A stretch of DNA of 64,000 bases, taken from contig QCXZ01000041.1 in assembly GCA_025024175.1 (NCBI GenBank), positions 1,049,786 to 1,113,785 of the forward strand, written 5' to 3'. Source of the DNA: Rhyzopertha dominica. Its lineage: Eukaryota; Arthropoda; Insecta; Coleoptera; Bostrichidae. The position numbers were made by a program, and so were the translations under genes. The notes under the pieces were generated by a model, which did not search any database, was not told the DNA's origin, and saw nothing but the letters and a program-made list of their open reading frames with translations. Shown piece after piece: positions 24,200 to 35,344 of this stretch (position 1 is the first letter of the stretch; the number at the start of each line of letters is the position of its first letter).

Positions 24200-26380
24200 A
24201 TTGAATGAAAAACTAAAAACGAAACGTCTTTACAAATGTTGTAAATGTCGACCTGCTTCATGTATGCACAGACGCCATCTTTTCCGATCACTTCTTGCCG
24301 AGTTTGACATTTCTAAAGGACTTATTACTTACTTACAATTCCTATGTTCTTCTGAAATTGCATAAAAATTATGGATGCCAATATTCAATCTTGAGAGACA
24401 TTTATAAAAAAAATAGCATCTTTAAATATGTCCCGTTTTCTTTTGTTCTGTTGAAGGATCTTTTTGTTTCCTTAACTACTAGAAACTTAATGTACATTCA
24501 CATTAAGAACTAACAACGTAAGTACTTATGATGTGTGTGAGATAATTTTATTGTTGTGTTCACTTTCTCAATTTCCCTCAAAAAAAAAACTCGTTAGAAA
24601 CTGTACTGCGAGCGACTGACAAATTCAGGTCAACTACATACTTGATTTGCTTTTGACATTGTCACGGTTACTGTTTTTCGTACGGACATAAGATTAACTA
24701 GCGTTAACGGCACAATCACGGAGTAATTTAGATGGAACATTAACAGCAACAGCGGATGACAGAAAGAGAGTTTTTAGTAGAAAAACTTTTGCTTATGTTT
24801 TGTAATATTCTTTCACAAACTATCAATTTATTGTTATTCATATGAAAATTTATATTTGGCGCTATTATTGTGGGATTAAATAGTGTATAGGGAAGTGTAC
24901 GAGGACCCCCATTATCTAAAACAGCTTGCTGGCAATTATTCTGTAAGTGTGGTTGAAAAAGTGAAACCATAAGTAATTTTGCAAATTTACTTAATAAAGA
25001 TATTTGCAGAAAAAGATACAAAATAGTCTTTCCTGTTCAATTATTATTATAGAAAACCCTCGTAAGGAGGCAATATAATGATGTCGTATACGTTTAATTT
25101 CTTGCACACATATTGATGGTTATTTGGTAAAGAACAAAACACAGCCATTATGGGTTTTTTTCACTCGCTTTCGACAAAACCATTACCAATTTTCTGCATT
25201 CTAGGATGCTGTACCAATTACTGTATGCATACACATATACAAAAACTGTCACAAATTATCTGCGATTTGTGCAGGCAATCAAGCGTATATGAAGAAACTA
25301 TTGTTCCACATTGCTGGAATCAACGCAGATGCAAGGAAAACCCTGTTACAGTTCAAATAGCATGGACTACTTAAACGTTCGTTGAAAATGCAGTTGCACC
25401 TTTAATACACCTTTTTCAACCTTTCAACCTGCGTGTTTCTAAAGAAAGTAAAAACATTGTACACTAAGAGAAACGATATGTAACAACAAACTAAATGAAA
25501 TTAATCGCCCTCTTACATTTGGGTATTAATAATCTTTCTTTGTTTTATCTTTTACTGTACTGTGCAGCAGATTATCTATAGTGTTTACAGGTTTCCAAGC
25601 TGATGTTATGGGTTCATTTACTTACAAACGTAAGTAAGAATTGTGGTCCTTATTGATATTCTATAAAACAACTTAATAAATAAACATGATGACTATTATT
25701 CGGCAATATGGTTCGACAATTGTTTAAGTTTTTACCTTTATGATCAGGATGAGAGATTGTATTTATCCTATGAACAAAATTTTCTGTAATAGACAATATT
25801 TATGATGTGGATGGTATGACAAGATAATGAATATGTTTGTTTGTATGAGTTTTGTTATCTATTCCATATACGACAATCTTGATCTTAATTAATTAACAAA
25901 AATGTATTTGATTTTATTTGAAACATAAGGTTTTCTGTTAAGTTTGCAATGATGCTGTGACTGTAACATCAAACAAAGCATGAGGAAGTAGCGTTTAGAT
26001 TTCGTCATAAGATTATTATGTTATTTAAATTCCACGCACGATAACTTTTGTTGTTATCTGCAAACTTCTTGTGACAAATAGAGGTGATATCGCAAATCTA
26101 CCCTAGTTTATGCAATGCGGTCGCGTAACTGTCCAACTTTTTTCCCCATAGAAGATACGTCACAAACGAAGTGCGACATTTTCTCAGCATTTCCAGGTAA
26201 TTAATAATAAACAAAAGGAGGCTTAAAAATAAAGCGCCAAGCGGAGAAAGCGCAATGGACAATCATTGTTCCGGCGTGCTTCCTTTTGACTTTCTATTCG
26301 CGTCAGATAAAGACGGCCTCAGCTTTTTCGGGGTAGGGGATCCACCGTAACACATTTAAAATTATTGTTCCGTAAAACTT
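24200..26380. other. Spacer between ALDH6A1 and the 26.4 kb gene
   Basis: About 2.2 kb of AT-rich sequence with only short chance frames and no family motif. The last 280 bp are less AT-rich and presumably hold upstream control sequence of the 26442 gene. Confidence 0.5.
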
Positions 26381-26416
26381 TATATTACAAGGTGAATGCC
26401 AACAACTGTCTCAGTC
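26381..26416 (+). promoter_or_regulatory. TATA box and initiator of the 26442 gene
   Basis: TATATTA (26381-26387) lies 32 bp upstream of the A in an arthropod-type initiator TCAGTC (26411-26416). The ATG at 26442 follows 29 bp later. Spacing and motif pair fit a focused TATA/Inr core promoter with a very short leader. No start-site data are available to confirm it. Confidence 0.55.
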
Positions 26417-26441
26417 AGGGTTGAGGCCTCGCGGTGACAAA

Positions 26442-27794
26442 ATGGGCAAGGCTTTGGTGTTGGTACTGGCCTTCGGTGCGGGTGTGTTTTCTCTCCCATC
26501 GACGACGAAATCTTACGATTTGGAAGTGCCCGGCAAGAACCCCATAAGGATATACGAGGCGGAACCGCCCTGGACTACTACCACCAACCAGCAGAAGAAC
26601 TACATCGATGCCACCACGTTGAAAACAAAAACGAACCTTAGCAATCCAAGAAGAGATAATTACGAAGACGATTCCATTACTGAGCTCCCCGCCGCTGCCT
26701 TGGAAGATTTTTTAAAGAATTACGCGCAGAAGTTGGTGAAACCAGCTGCGGAAGAAACTGTAAATCGACCTGATGAAGCAAGGAACAGATTCGGTGGTTA
26801 TTCGCAAAAGCAGAATCGTCCATTTGACGATAGGAAGGGTTGGGTTAGTCTGGAACCAGTCCCCTGGTCTGTGTCTAAAATAAGCAAGTGGCAAAGCCAT
26901 TACAAACCCCAGGAGAACCAGAACCCTTGGTCCGATGACGACAGTAGACCGAATTTCAATACTTACAAGCCCTACTACAAACCAAAACCCACGAGTTATT
27001 ATACCAACCAAGAAGATGATCAGTTCTTCAACAGCAAACCCACCCATAGTGCGTTCCACGTCCAAAAAGTGGAGGTGGTCAACCACGGCCAAAGACCCCA
27101 CCACCAGAGCGAGGAGAACTGCGACCACGACGGCATCATAACAGACGGTTTACCATCCAACTTTCCCGACCACCAAGAAGACTCCAATCGAAGAAGGGGG
27201 ACCACAGAGACACTCCCCGTAACTCATCCCTTCAGCGGAGACGGTGAGTGGGTCCTTTTATCTACAACTAAGGGATACAAGTATCCGAAACCGAAATCTC
27301 GCGAGAGATCACTAAACATAAACGCCGACACCAATAGCATAGGCGTTCATAGATCTGTACGTCTTACAGTGCTGCCGCCGTTGAAGAACTCCAAAGTCAA
27401 CATGACCACATCCCACGGGGGGATGCTGCAGGTGGAATCCACGTTCCAAACCGTGGAGCAGGCGCAGAAGCAGTTCGCCAAGAAGCAGAAGCTGAAGCTC
27501 AAGCAGAAGCTGGTTTCGACTACGAGGAGGCCACATAAGGTCCTCAGACCACAAGGGCATTCAACTGAAAGCAGTGAGATTGATGCCAGACCAGCCCTTT
27601 CAACGACCACCGTCACAAGAACTAACAATGCACCGGACACGTCTGCTGTCTTAGCTGCAGTGGGTGCTGGTATGATTCCGGCCACGATGGCGATGCTATT
27701 GCCCATTGCGATGGGTGGGAGGAGGAAAAGGGATACTGGTTACGTCACTAGCAGGCCTAATAATATAGAAATGACGCTACCGCGCTCATTGTGA
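26442..27794 (+). CDS. Uncharacterised secretory or membrane-anchored protein, single coding exon
   Basis: A 450-residue single-exon frame. The ATG at 26442 (context caaaATGg) is chosen because it opens a clear signal peptide (MGKALVLVLAFGAGVFSLPS); the frame extends seven codons upstream without another ATG. The mature part is hydrophilic, rich in Pro, Thr, Asn, Lys and His, and of low complexity, with PW.TTTT near the N-terminus and a Gln/Lys-rich stretch around residue 350. Near the end a hydrophobic segment (AAVGAGMIPATMAMLLPIAM) is followed by a dibasic GGRRKRD site of furin type. I do not recognise the family. The architecture resembles the two genes at 29.4-33.1 kb: signal peptide, Thr-rich stalk, one late hydrophobic segment, basic motif. 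A peptide precursor or matrix-type protein is possible, but unproven. Confidence 0.85.
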   Translation: MGKALVLVLAFGAGVFSLPSTTKSYDLEVPGKNPIRIYEAEPPWTTTTNQQKNYIDATTLKTKTNLSNPRRDNYEDDSITELPAAALEDFLKNYAQKLVKPAAEETVNRPDEARNRFGGYSQKQNRPFDDRKGWVSLEPVPWSVSKISKWQSHYKPQENQNPWSDDDSRPNFNTYKPYYKPKPTSYYTNQEDDQFFNSKPTHSAFHVQKVEVVNHGQRPHHQSEENCDHDGIITDGLPSNFPDHQEDSNRRRGTTETLPVTHPFSGDGEWVLLSTTKGYKYPKPKSRERSLNINADTNSIGVHRSVRLTVLPPLKNSKVNMTTSHGGMLQVESTFQTVEQAQKQFAKKQKLKLKQKLVSTTRRPHKVLRPQGHSTESSEIDARPALSTTTVTRTNNAPDTSAVLAAVGAGMIPATMAMLLPIAMGGRRKRDTGYVTSRPNNIEMTLPRSL

Positions 27795-27867
27795 TTTTTA
27801 TTTATTTATTGATATTAAAGTTAATTTATTTCAGCTTCCTATGTAGTTTAGATTGTTATGTTTTGTA

Positions 27868-27873
27868 AATAAA
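27868..27873 (+). terminator. Poly(A) signal of the 26442 gene
   Basis: AATAAA in gtaaataaatgaatg, 74 bp after the stop codon. Confidence 0.6.
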
Positions 27874-27879
27874 TGAATG

Positions 27880-29398
27880 AATAATTCCATGTTAAATTCC
27901 CTAGATTCAAAACGTCGATATGCTTAAATAGTCGAAAATCAAAAATACAAACAATTTTTTGTCTTCATAAAAGCTTCTCATAATCAGTTCTTTTTCAGTG
28001 TACACACAAACAAACTTTTTAAATATTTGCCATTGTACCTCTACTTATTTCAAAATGGTATGATCTAAGTATCTTTTAAGCAAATTCATTCGTTTCCAAA
28101 TAAAAATAAGTTGTAGTTTAAAAATAAATAGGACAACTCTCTACTTATAAATTAATATTTCCATTATTCTCTCATGTTTTCAGATTTTGGTGTAATACTT
28201 ACTGAAAATAACCACACAGTAATAAAAATGCTCCTTGTACTTATTTGTAAATAGTGAAGTAGGCTATATTTCAATTAATATAACCCTTGCTTGGGCTGTC
28301 ACTAATCTATTTTTGTATCTAACCACTATATGGGCTTATACAAGGGTTGGAGGCAAGTTTTAGTCATTATATATTACTTAATAAATTACCATTACTATTA
28401 TAATCCAAACGAGAGTAAACAGTCAATAAGGAACTGGTATGGTATAAAAATAACAATATTACAACTACACTAGGAAAATATCAACCAATTTCGAGCTAAG
28501 CTAAGCTGCTGAAATACGTATATAGATTATTGTAATTTTTAATATTGTGTTATTTTTTACTGTTTCTAATACGATTAGTTTCCAAAATACAGCACCTACC
28601 CATCCTTATGTAGCACAACTATACTCTTCTATGCTGTTTTGAAAAAAATAACGTGATTCAAGTCTGTTACTGGAGGACTAGCATTTTCATGATCTATTTC
28701 GAAAAGCTGCTACTTCTCATACGCTGTTTAAATACCTACCGTTATTTGCTGGTCTTTTAATCAATCTACTACAGAGATTAATTGTCTTTTTCAGTATCCT
28801 GAAGTACATTACAAAAGTATGTGCGCTCAAAAACGCAAGAGTATTTAATAACACGACTTTGAAAACCTATTGATATACATAGCTTTTGCTATTTACTGTT
28901 TTGATGGCAGATTTTTGTATGACATATCTATTAGTAATTAATAGTAGGTGCACACGTTACTGGCAGATCTAGCATTGTAAAAATAACATACACGTTCGTT
29001 ATGATCCTCATTTATTCCTATAAAAAACCTAACTTATTACAGTCTCTTATGTAGCTTATAGAACGTCATGTTTTCGTAAATAAATAATAAATTATAATAA
29101 ATTCCCTAGCTCCGAACCCTGCTTGCTCCTTTACGTACTAAGATCAATACGTCAATTTAAGAATGTTTTTTGATAGTTTAATTTAAGTAAACATTCGAAA
29201 ATTTTTTGGTAAACACCACAGTACATAGAGAGCTGTTTCGTTAGCTAACAAACATAGTTTCCTAGATTAAACAGTTCCAATGAGTGTCTTGATTTCTATA
29301 GATTTAATGATCAATCTGCTTCACAATCTAGAAAACTATGGTCGTTAGCCACGCTCGTTCATCTTCAATCATCACTAATGGTTAACAAAAATTTTCTT
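27880..29398. other. Convergent spacer with a duplicated 3'-end segment
   Basis: AT-rich sequence between the 3' ends of the plus-strand gene at 26442 and the minus-strand gene at 29399. The segment 27830-27905, around the poly(A) signal of the first gene, has a diverged direct copy at about 29032-29117: both contain tatgtag.tta, gt.atgtttt, gtaaataaat and aaattccctag in order. No other coding sequence is recognisable. Confidence 0.5.
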
Positions 29399-30989
29399 CT
29401 AGTGACGCACGTTGGTGCTGTTGGTGTGGTTACTGTAATGATCATCGAGACGGTTCTGCACCCTACTCAAATATCTAGCAACACTCTGTGTCGCATTATG
29501 CAAGAACTGCAAACCAAACCTGATCTTCATATGGAACAAGTCGCTCAAAAGATTAACGAACGACTTGTGTGGTGCCACTTCGGCTCTGTGCGTCGTACAA
29601 TTCACCTTAGGCATGGGAGTGACAATTTCTGTGGTAGAATTGATTTTGGGTATATGTGTTGTGTCCGAAAAGATTTCGTTTTCCATGTCATTAACCTGTC
29701 GTCGTCTTCTAAGGCTTCTAGGTCCGTGCTCGGGTACAGTTACCGGCGTTACTTCTTCTGGAATATTTCCCACTACAAATTTTTTGGAATCGTCTGGAGA
29801 GTATCCCAAATCTTTGTTTTTATCGTAAAATGATTCAGTCTGGGGTTGGTAATTGACCCCATAATCATGGCGATACCTGACGTTGTTTGAGTAACTATTT
29901 TTCGCGTTGTATCTTCTGTAGTTGTTGTAAGTGGGGGAAGAAGTGGTTGATTGCATTCCAGCGATCACCTTACCGATGGCTTCTTCTTCCGGGACTCCAC
30001 CAGATTCGAATTCGTCCAGGTAGTGGTACGAGCCCTCTTTGTCTTTTCTGTCGATGTCGTAGTTCCTTCTCGCAGCACCGAACGGGAAAAGGAAGTAACT
30101 GGCTAAACCGGCTGTTAGCAATAACCCGGCTAACCCCATTCCAACAGTGGGCATTACTTCTCGCGATAAATAATTGTATAGTTGGGTTCCTATCGGTTTT
30201 TCTTTGTTCGCAAGTTTCGTACTGTTGCTTATCTTTTCAGTGGCTGGTCTTCTGCGTTTGTTCTTGTTCTTCTTTCTTTTGTTAGTAGGTCTTCTTGTCT
30301 TTTTTGAATCTGTCGAGTGTGTTGTGAGTTCTACCTCGTTGTCTTTGGGTTCTAAAGGTAAACTGATGGAGTCTATGGCATTCATACTATCATTGAATGC
30401 TACAGTCTTGTTTTCTATCTCAGCTGATTTTGTGGTTGTTGGAGGTAAGGTAGTAGTGGAAATATTGAGCTTAACGGGTACCAAAGTGTTGTTTTTTCTC
30501 TTACTGAGGAGTTCATTGAGTGCGGATACTTTTACTTTATTTAATTTCGTAGTTTCTATAGTTGTGGGTGATGTAGTGGTAGTAGTAATGATGGGCTTCT
30601 TTGTTGTAGTGGGACGTTTCTTGAAAANAGGTTTTAACCTGCTAGGAATATCAGTTACCAACGTACTAGTAGTGTTCACACTGGTTTTCGTAGTCACTGG
30701 AGGTGGAGTATTCCCGCTCAGTAAGATCCAAGTTGACAACCCACTGCTAGTAGTGGGCTTTTCGATTTTATAAAACGTTAACTTCTTTTCGGCCTCTTCC
30801 AAAGCAATCGATTCGTCATCTACCGGTTCTGCTACTCCCGGGTGTGAATGCTCTATACTTTCTTTTTCCTTCTGTTGTTGTTTTATCTTGGGTGGGGTCC
30901 TGGTGTCCAAAACCACATCAGTGGAATTGGCGTCGATTAGTTGATTTGTTAATTGCTTTATTGTGTCTCCAATGGGTGGTGGGGATGAT
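29399..30989 (-). CDS. Uncharacterised Thr-rich membrane or secreted protein, main exon, 5' partial
   Basis: The open frame starts at the acceptor TTTTGTAG (exon start 30989, last base of a split codon) and ends at TAG 29401-29399, about 530 codons. No ATG with a signal peptide is present, so upstream exon(s) are missing; the exon at 36523-36400 has the right phase. Order of parts: SSPPPIGDTIKQL, an acidic stretch, a mucin-like Thr/Lys/Pro region (PTTTKKPIITTTTTSP), a Lys/Arg cluster, a hydrophobic segment (VGMGLAGLLLTAGLASYFLF), then RRNYDIDRKDKEGSYHYLDE, an Asn/Tyr-rich part and a basic SLRRRRQV site. An N at 30628 leaves one residue unknown. Family not recognised. The tail is rich in NxS/T glycosylation sites. 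Confidence 0.8.
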
Positions 30990-31383
30990 CTACAAAACAA
31001 CCAGTATTCTAGATAATCTCCAGCGCAGAGATAAGAGGAAGAGAAAAAAATACGCTTGGGTTAGTAGATAAATCAATTTATTTTTCAACAAATCGTTAGT
31101 ATACACAACAGTACACAAAGTTTGACAAAATTTCTATATGGCCTTGAGTCTAAAATTAAAAACTAGGCAATAAATAAAATAAATAAGGATCGAATAAACA
31201 ATTAAAGTATCTTAGCGTCTACGTAGAAGATTTGAAGGGATAGAAGAAGCGTTTATACAAATTTCAGGGAATGAGATATCACCCATGCTATGACCAACTA
31301 TGAGGTAGGGTACACTGGGAAGTAATGTAATCTTAAATCATGCTTTGCAACATGCAGCGTTATTGGAGTGACTGTACAACTAG

Positions 31384-33054
31384 CTATTTCTTTCGTCTCT
31401 TCCAGCTACGTGAATTTTCATATTTCTCAGCAAACTCCTCGATCTGTTTAGGAACATAGTCAAGGCTTATACTTCTAGTGTGTATCCTACGATGCCTATG
31501 CTTCACATAATCCACCACGTTATTCCAAGTCTTAGTATTATGATTCCAAAACCAACCATCAGGATGGTGAATAGGTTTGTGGATGTGCTTATAATAAGCA
31601 ACATTCGATTTACTGTTACTCCCAGCGAAAATAAACAGCGCCGGAATCCACCAGGGAAACAAAGCAATCACCAGCAAGAAGCCCAAGGAGAAGAACAATG
31701 CAATGGGCACCAAATACAGCCACGGATTCTTAAAGAAGTTTAAAAGGTTCCCTAGGCCACCACCTGCCCAACTCAAGAAATCCATCATGCCTTTCAAGTC
31801 GAACTCAGGCAGCATTGGTAATTCAGGGAGTTCGGGAAGACTAGGCGGTCCTCCTCCCGAACCTCCTCCGGGAGAACCCCCACCTCCTGGGGTTCCACCG
31901 GAAGAAGCGGCAGGAGCGCCACTAGCTCCGCCAGGATCCGCCGGAACCGGGGGATCAGCTGCTGGAGCATCTGCTGCAGGTGCTTCGGCAGGCACATCAG
32001 CTTCTGCTGCGCCTATGTCTTCAACAGGGTCTGCCTCAACGGCTTCCGCTAAACCAGGATCGTTTTCGGCCGTGGGGACTCTTTGGGTGGGGGAATTTTG
32101 ATGAAAGTGCGAATTCAGGACTACGTTGATATCCGAGCAGCCCTGGCGCTGAAGGGGACTGAGCATATTGCTCGAGATGTGGACAGTCGGGCAATCGGCA
32201 GCCGCGGAGTTTTCCGCCGTACTCGGGAGGACGTCTAGATTGAATTGACTCAGGGGGTTGCTCAAGGATGAACTGTCTGGCGTGGGAGGGGTAACTGCCG
32301 GTTCAGATCCTACATTATTGATTGGAAATTCAGGGGAGTATGAAATGATCTCCGGCTGGGGGCTAGGTGAAGGCACGTCGGCCCAATTTTGTTTAATTTC
32401 TGACCATTGTGTGATCTTCTGAACTACAGGTCTTCTGTTGGCACTTATTTTATACACCGTGGATTTAGTTGGACTAGTACTAACTCTTCTTACAGGAATT
32501 CTAGTTGAAGATTTCTTTAGAGTGGGCTTACGAGTAGTCACTGTTTTTCTTCTTACTGGAACGTGGGTGGAAGACGCTATTTTCTTTCGTATTGTAACTT
32601 TTCTCTTACCTGCACTAGCTACAGTTGTAGTTCTAACTCCTACTTTAGTGGGTACTGCATTATTTACAGGCTTTACCTTTACGCTATTAACTGCATTAAC
32701 AACTCTAATTTTAAACGTGTTATTCGCAGGGTTCTTCTCCAAATTGCTAACTACTAAAGAATGATAATTAGATGGACTAGAACTTAGTTTCCTACCAATG
32801 ACTTCGTTGTTAACCATAAGAACGTTAATATATAAGGGATCTAGTGTTTTAGCTCTACGGGATGATGAGGTTTGGTTAAAAAAGATGCTAGAAGCGGAAG
32901 GCTGAAAATGGTTAGTATTATTTGACAAGTACACATTCTCATTTTCCTCGTAGTTGTTGTACCTTGCTGTTGTCGTTGTCTCCCATGGTTTAGATGACAC
33001 TTCATTATGTGTTATTAACACACACACTACTAGGACTAAACCTAGCGACTGCAT
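31384..33054 (-). CDS. Uncharacterised Pro/Ser/Thr-rich membrane protein
   Basis: A 556-residue frame in one coding exon. The ATG at 33054 is chosen because it follows a TTCTCATTCCAG acceptor by six bases and opens a signal peptide (MQSLGLVLVVCVLITHNEVS), so the upstream exon is non-coding. Parts in order: KPWETTTTARYNNY, a Val/Thr/Lys/Arg-rich stalk (RTTTVASAGKRKVTIRKK), a region with PSPSPQPE, an Ala/Asp/Pro-rich acidic stretch, a Gly/Pro-rich linker, a Leu/Pro segment, and a strong membrane segment (LYLVPIALFFSLGFLLVIAL, continuing FPWWIPALFIF). The tail is basic and His-rich (HKPIHHPDGWFWNH). I do not recognise the family. It lies head-to-tail upstream of the 29399-30989 exon on the same strand and may be nested in that gene's intron. 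Confidence 0.82.
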   Translation of the reverse strand: MQSLGLVLVVCVLITHNEVSSKPWETTTTARYNNYEENENVYLSNNTNHFQPSASSIFFNQTSSSRRAKTLDPLYINVLMVNNEVIGRKLSSSPSNYHSLVVSNLEKNPANNTFKIRVVNAVNSVKVKPVNNAVPTKVGVRTTTVASAGKRKVTIRKKIASSTHVPVRRKTVTTRKPTLKKSSTRIPVRRVSTSPTKSTVYKISANRRPVVQKITQWSEIKQNWADVPSPSPQPEIISYSPEFPINNVGSEPAVTPPTPDSSSLSNPLSQFNLDVLPSTAENSAAADCPTVHISSNMLSPLQRQGCSDINVVLNSHFHQNSPTQRVPTAENDPGLAEAVEADPVEDIGAAEADVPAEAPAADAPAADPPVPADPGGASGAPAASSGGTPGGGGSPGGGSGGGPPSLPELPELPMLPEFDLKGMMDFLSWAGGGLGNLLNFFKNPWLYLVPIALFFSLGFLLVIALFPWWIPALFIFAGSNSKSNVAYYKHIHKPIHHPDGWFWNHNTKTWNNVVDYVKHRHRRIHTRSISLDYVPKQIEEFAEKYENSRSWKRRKK

Positions 33055-33379
33055 TATATCCTGGAATGAGAAAAAATATATTAGAAATACTGCTGTATTT
33101 TTATACATTTTGTACTGTTGAAGACGATATAGACAAAAAAGATTCGCTAATTTGTCAAGCATCATGTAAGCTTCCAAACCAAAAAGACTAAAAAACATCG
33201 CCTGCTCCTTATTTTTATCTTTTCACTGACATCTTGTAACTGTGAAGTTAATACAGATACGGGTACAGAGCAAAAAAATCAAAGTATAGACGTTAAAAAA
33301 TTTCTTTAAGAGGTTCCTGACAACGATTACTTACGTACAAAAGTAAGATTTATCCTAAAGCCTTGTCTTAGAAAACATA

Positions 33380-35342
33380 CAGGGTGATTTTTTGAAAACT
33401 TCACACCTTAAATAACTTTAAATATAGCAAAAATTTAAAAATTTGCAAAAACAGGTAAACTTTTGTTTGCAGGGGGACAACTTTTGAGATACGTTTTTAA
33501 TGGATAGCTCTTACTCTCTGAGCAGGGTAGACACCCCTTTAAACATTTTAAATGGAACTATCCATCTTGTGATACATCATTTGAAAGCTTATTTCACAAA
33601 GAGTCTGGCCATGTAATTAGTTTTACCACGTCTAACTTATTGACGGGGTAATAGATTAATAGTGCCTACGAAACAGGTTGCTTATTAAATTGAATATTTT
33701 GGACTCTTTTCAACAAAATGTATTTTATTTTAGAGCGAAAATAAAATTTGTCCTTACGAAAACCCAAAATTTAAACAAACAACTTGTAAAAAATATGACA
33801 CTTAAAAAAAACTCCCAGAATACTGAAAATTTTCTTTTAACATTATTATTAACATTAAAGTATTTATCATGTAATTTTTTAGAAAGTCCATGTCCACGAA
33901 AAAGAAAAATTATTTATTTGTAACTCCAAAAACAGTGTGAACAAAACCATAGAAATTCAAACCCTACAATAGATTCTCAAAATGTGCACCACCTCTTTCC
34001 ATACAATAATACAGACGGTTCTCGAACTCCTGCTGCACTTTTCGGAAAGTTTCAGGTGGAATCCTCCTGCACTCGTTAATAATTCTTTCTCGCAGATCGT
34101 CCAGGCTAGTAGGTTGTGTTTTGTAAACCACAGATTTTAAATGACTCCATAGAAAGAAATCTAAAGCAGTCAAATCGGGTGATAGTGGCGGGCATTCAAT
34201 TGTTCCACGCCTACCAATCCAGTGAAGAGGAAATCTATGATTTAATTCGTATTCATCCAACATTGGATTTCCTTCAGGGTCACGTTGGTTTTCTAACTGC
34301 TCTGTGATGAAAGGATCAATAACGTTATCAAGTAATTCTAAATAAATTCCCCCATTTAGCGTCCCATCAATGAAAATTGGACCTACAATTGCGTTGCCAA
34401 GTATTCCAGCCCAGACGTTCAGCTTCTGAGGAACTTGTGTATGACCTTCTCGAAAAATATAAGGATTTTCGTCACTCCAGTACCTGACGTTATGTTTATT
34501 TACAGAGCCGTTCAAAAAAATGTGCATTCATCACTGAAGCAGATATGTTTTATTAGATTTGGATTTACTATAATCTTTTCTGTCATAATTTCGCAAAATT
34601 GCAGTCTTCTATCGAAGTCATCTTCGCCGAGTTCCTGGAGAGTTTTCATCTTATAGGGATGGAATTTGTGCAGGTTTGTAACTTTCCTTATAGATGAATA
34701 AGAAAGTCCAGTGGCTGTAGAAATGTTACGCAAAGAGCTAGTTGGATCCATTGCAAAATGACCAAGTACTTCAAGTTGGGCCATTTCATCAACGACTCTA
34801 TTCCCTGCCCTTTTTTTGTTTACTACAGATCCAGTGTCTTGAAATTTCTGCACGAGATCGAGAATGTCGAGTTGCAATATCAAGTAATGTCGAAAGAAAA
34901 TTTTAAGTATTTTTGGCATTTTGCTTAGGTGTAACAATTATTTTTTAACAAGTTCTTTTAGGCTTAAGTAAAGACAATTTTTATTGTAACTGCAAGACAA
35001 TAAATTTTGTTAAAAAAGGTCCAAAATATTCCATTTTATAAGCCACTTGCTACAATGCACGTTTTGACCCACTACCCCGTCAATGGGTAAAAAATAGTAA
35101 AACTAATTACATGGCAAGACTCCTTGTGTAATAAGCTTTTAAATGATGTATAGTAAGATGGATAGTTTCATTTAAAATTTTTGAAGGGGTATCTACCCCG
35201 CTAAGAGGGTAAGCGCTATCCATTAAAAACTTATCTCAAAAGTTGTACCCCTGCAAACAAAAGTTTACCTGTTTTTGCAAAATTTTAAATTTTTCCTCTA
35301 TTTAAAGTTATTTAAGATGTGAAGTTTTCAAAAAATCACCCG
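33380..35342 (-). mobile_element. Tc1/mariner-type DNA transposon with long terminal inverted repeats
   Basis: The ends CAGGGTGATTTTTTG (33380) and the reverse complement of CGGGTGATTTTTTG (35342) begin inverted repeats of about 285 bp each with only scattered mismatches. Each end is flanked by TA (33378-33379 and 35343-35344), the Tc1/mariner target duplication. The 1,963-bp element carries one broken transposase gene on the minus strand. Both ends and the whole coding region are present, so the copy is structurally complete. Confidence 0.93.
33964..34937 (-). pseudogene. Tc1/mariner-type transposase with a frameshift
   Basis: The N-terminal frame (34937-34512) has a helix-turn-helix region ([16 protein letters not shown]) and ends at FSDECTFF, the first catalytic Asp. 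The second frame (34527-33964) continues with [48 protein letters not shown] and LDFFLW. The frame changes in the T-run at about 34515-34522, a typical slippage site, so it is either a real mutation or a sequencing error. The second catalytic Asp block (QQDGAP in relatives) is poorly conserved here (QRDPEGNP). The pattern matches the insect transposases with RYWSDENP and WIGRRG motifs. Confidence 0.88.
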
Positions 35343-35344
35343 TA

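Noticed and set aside
24740..25021. 93-codon frame on the minus strand
   Set aside because: Low-complexity AT-rich translation without motif; typical chance frame in this DNA.
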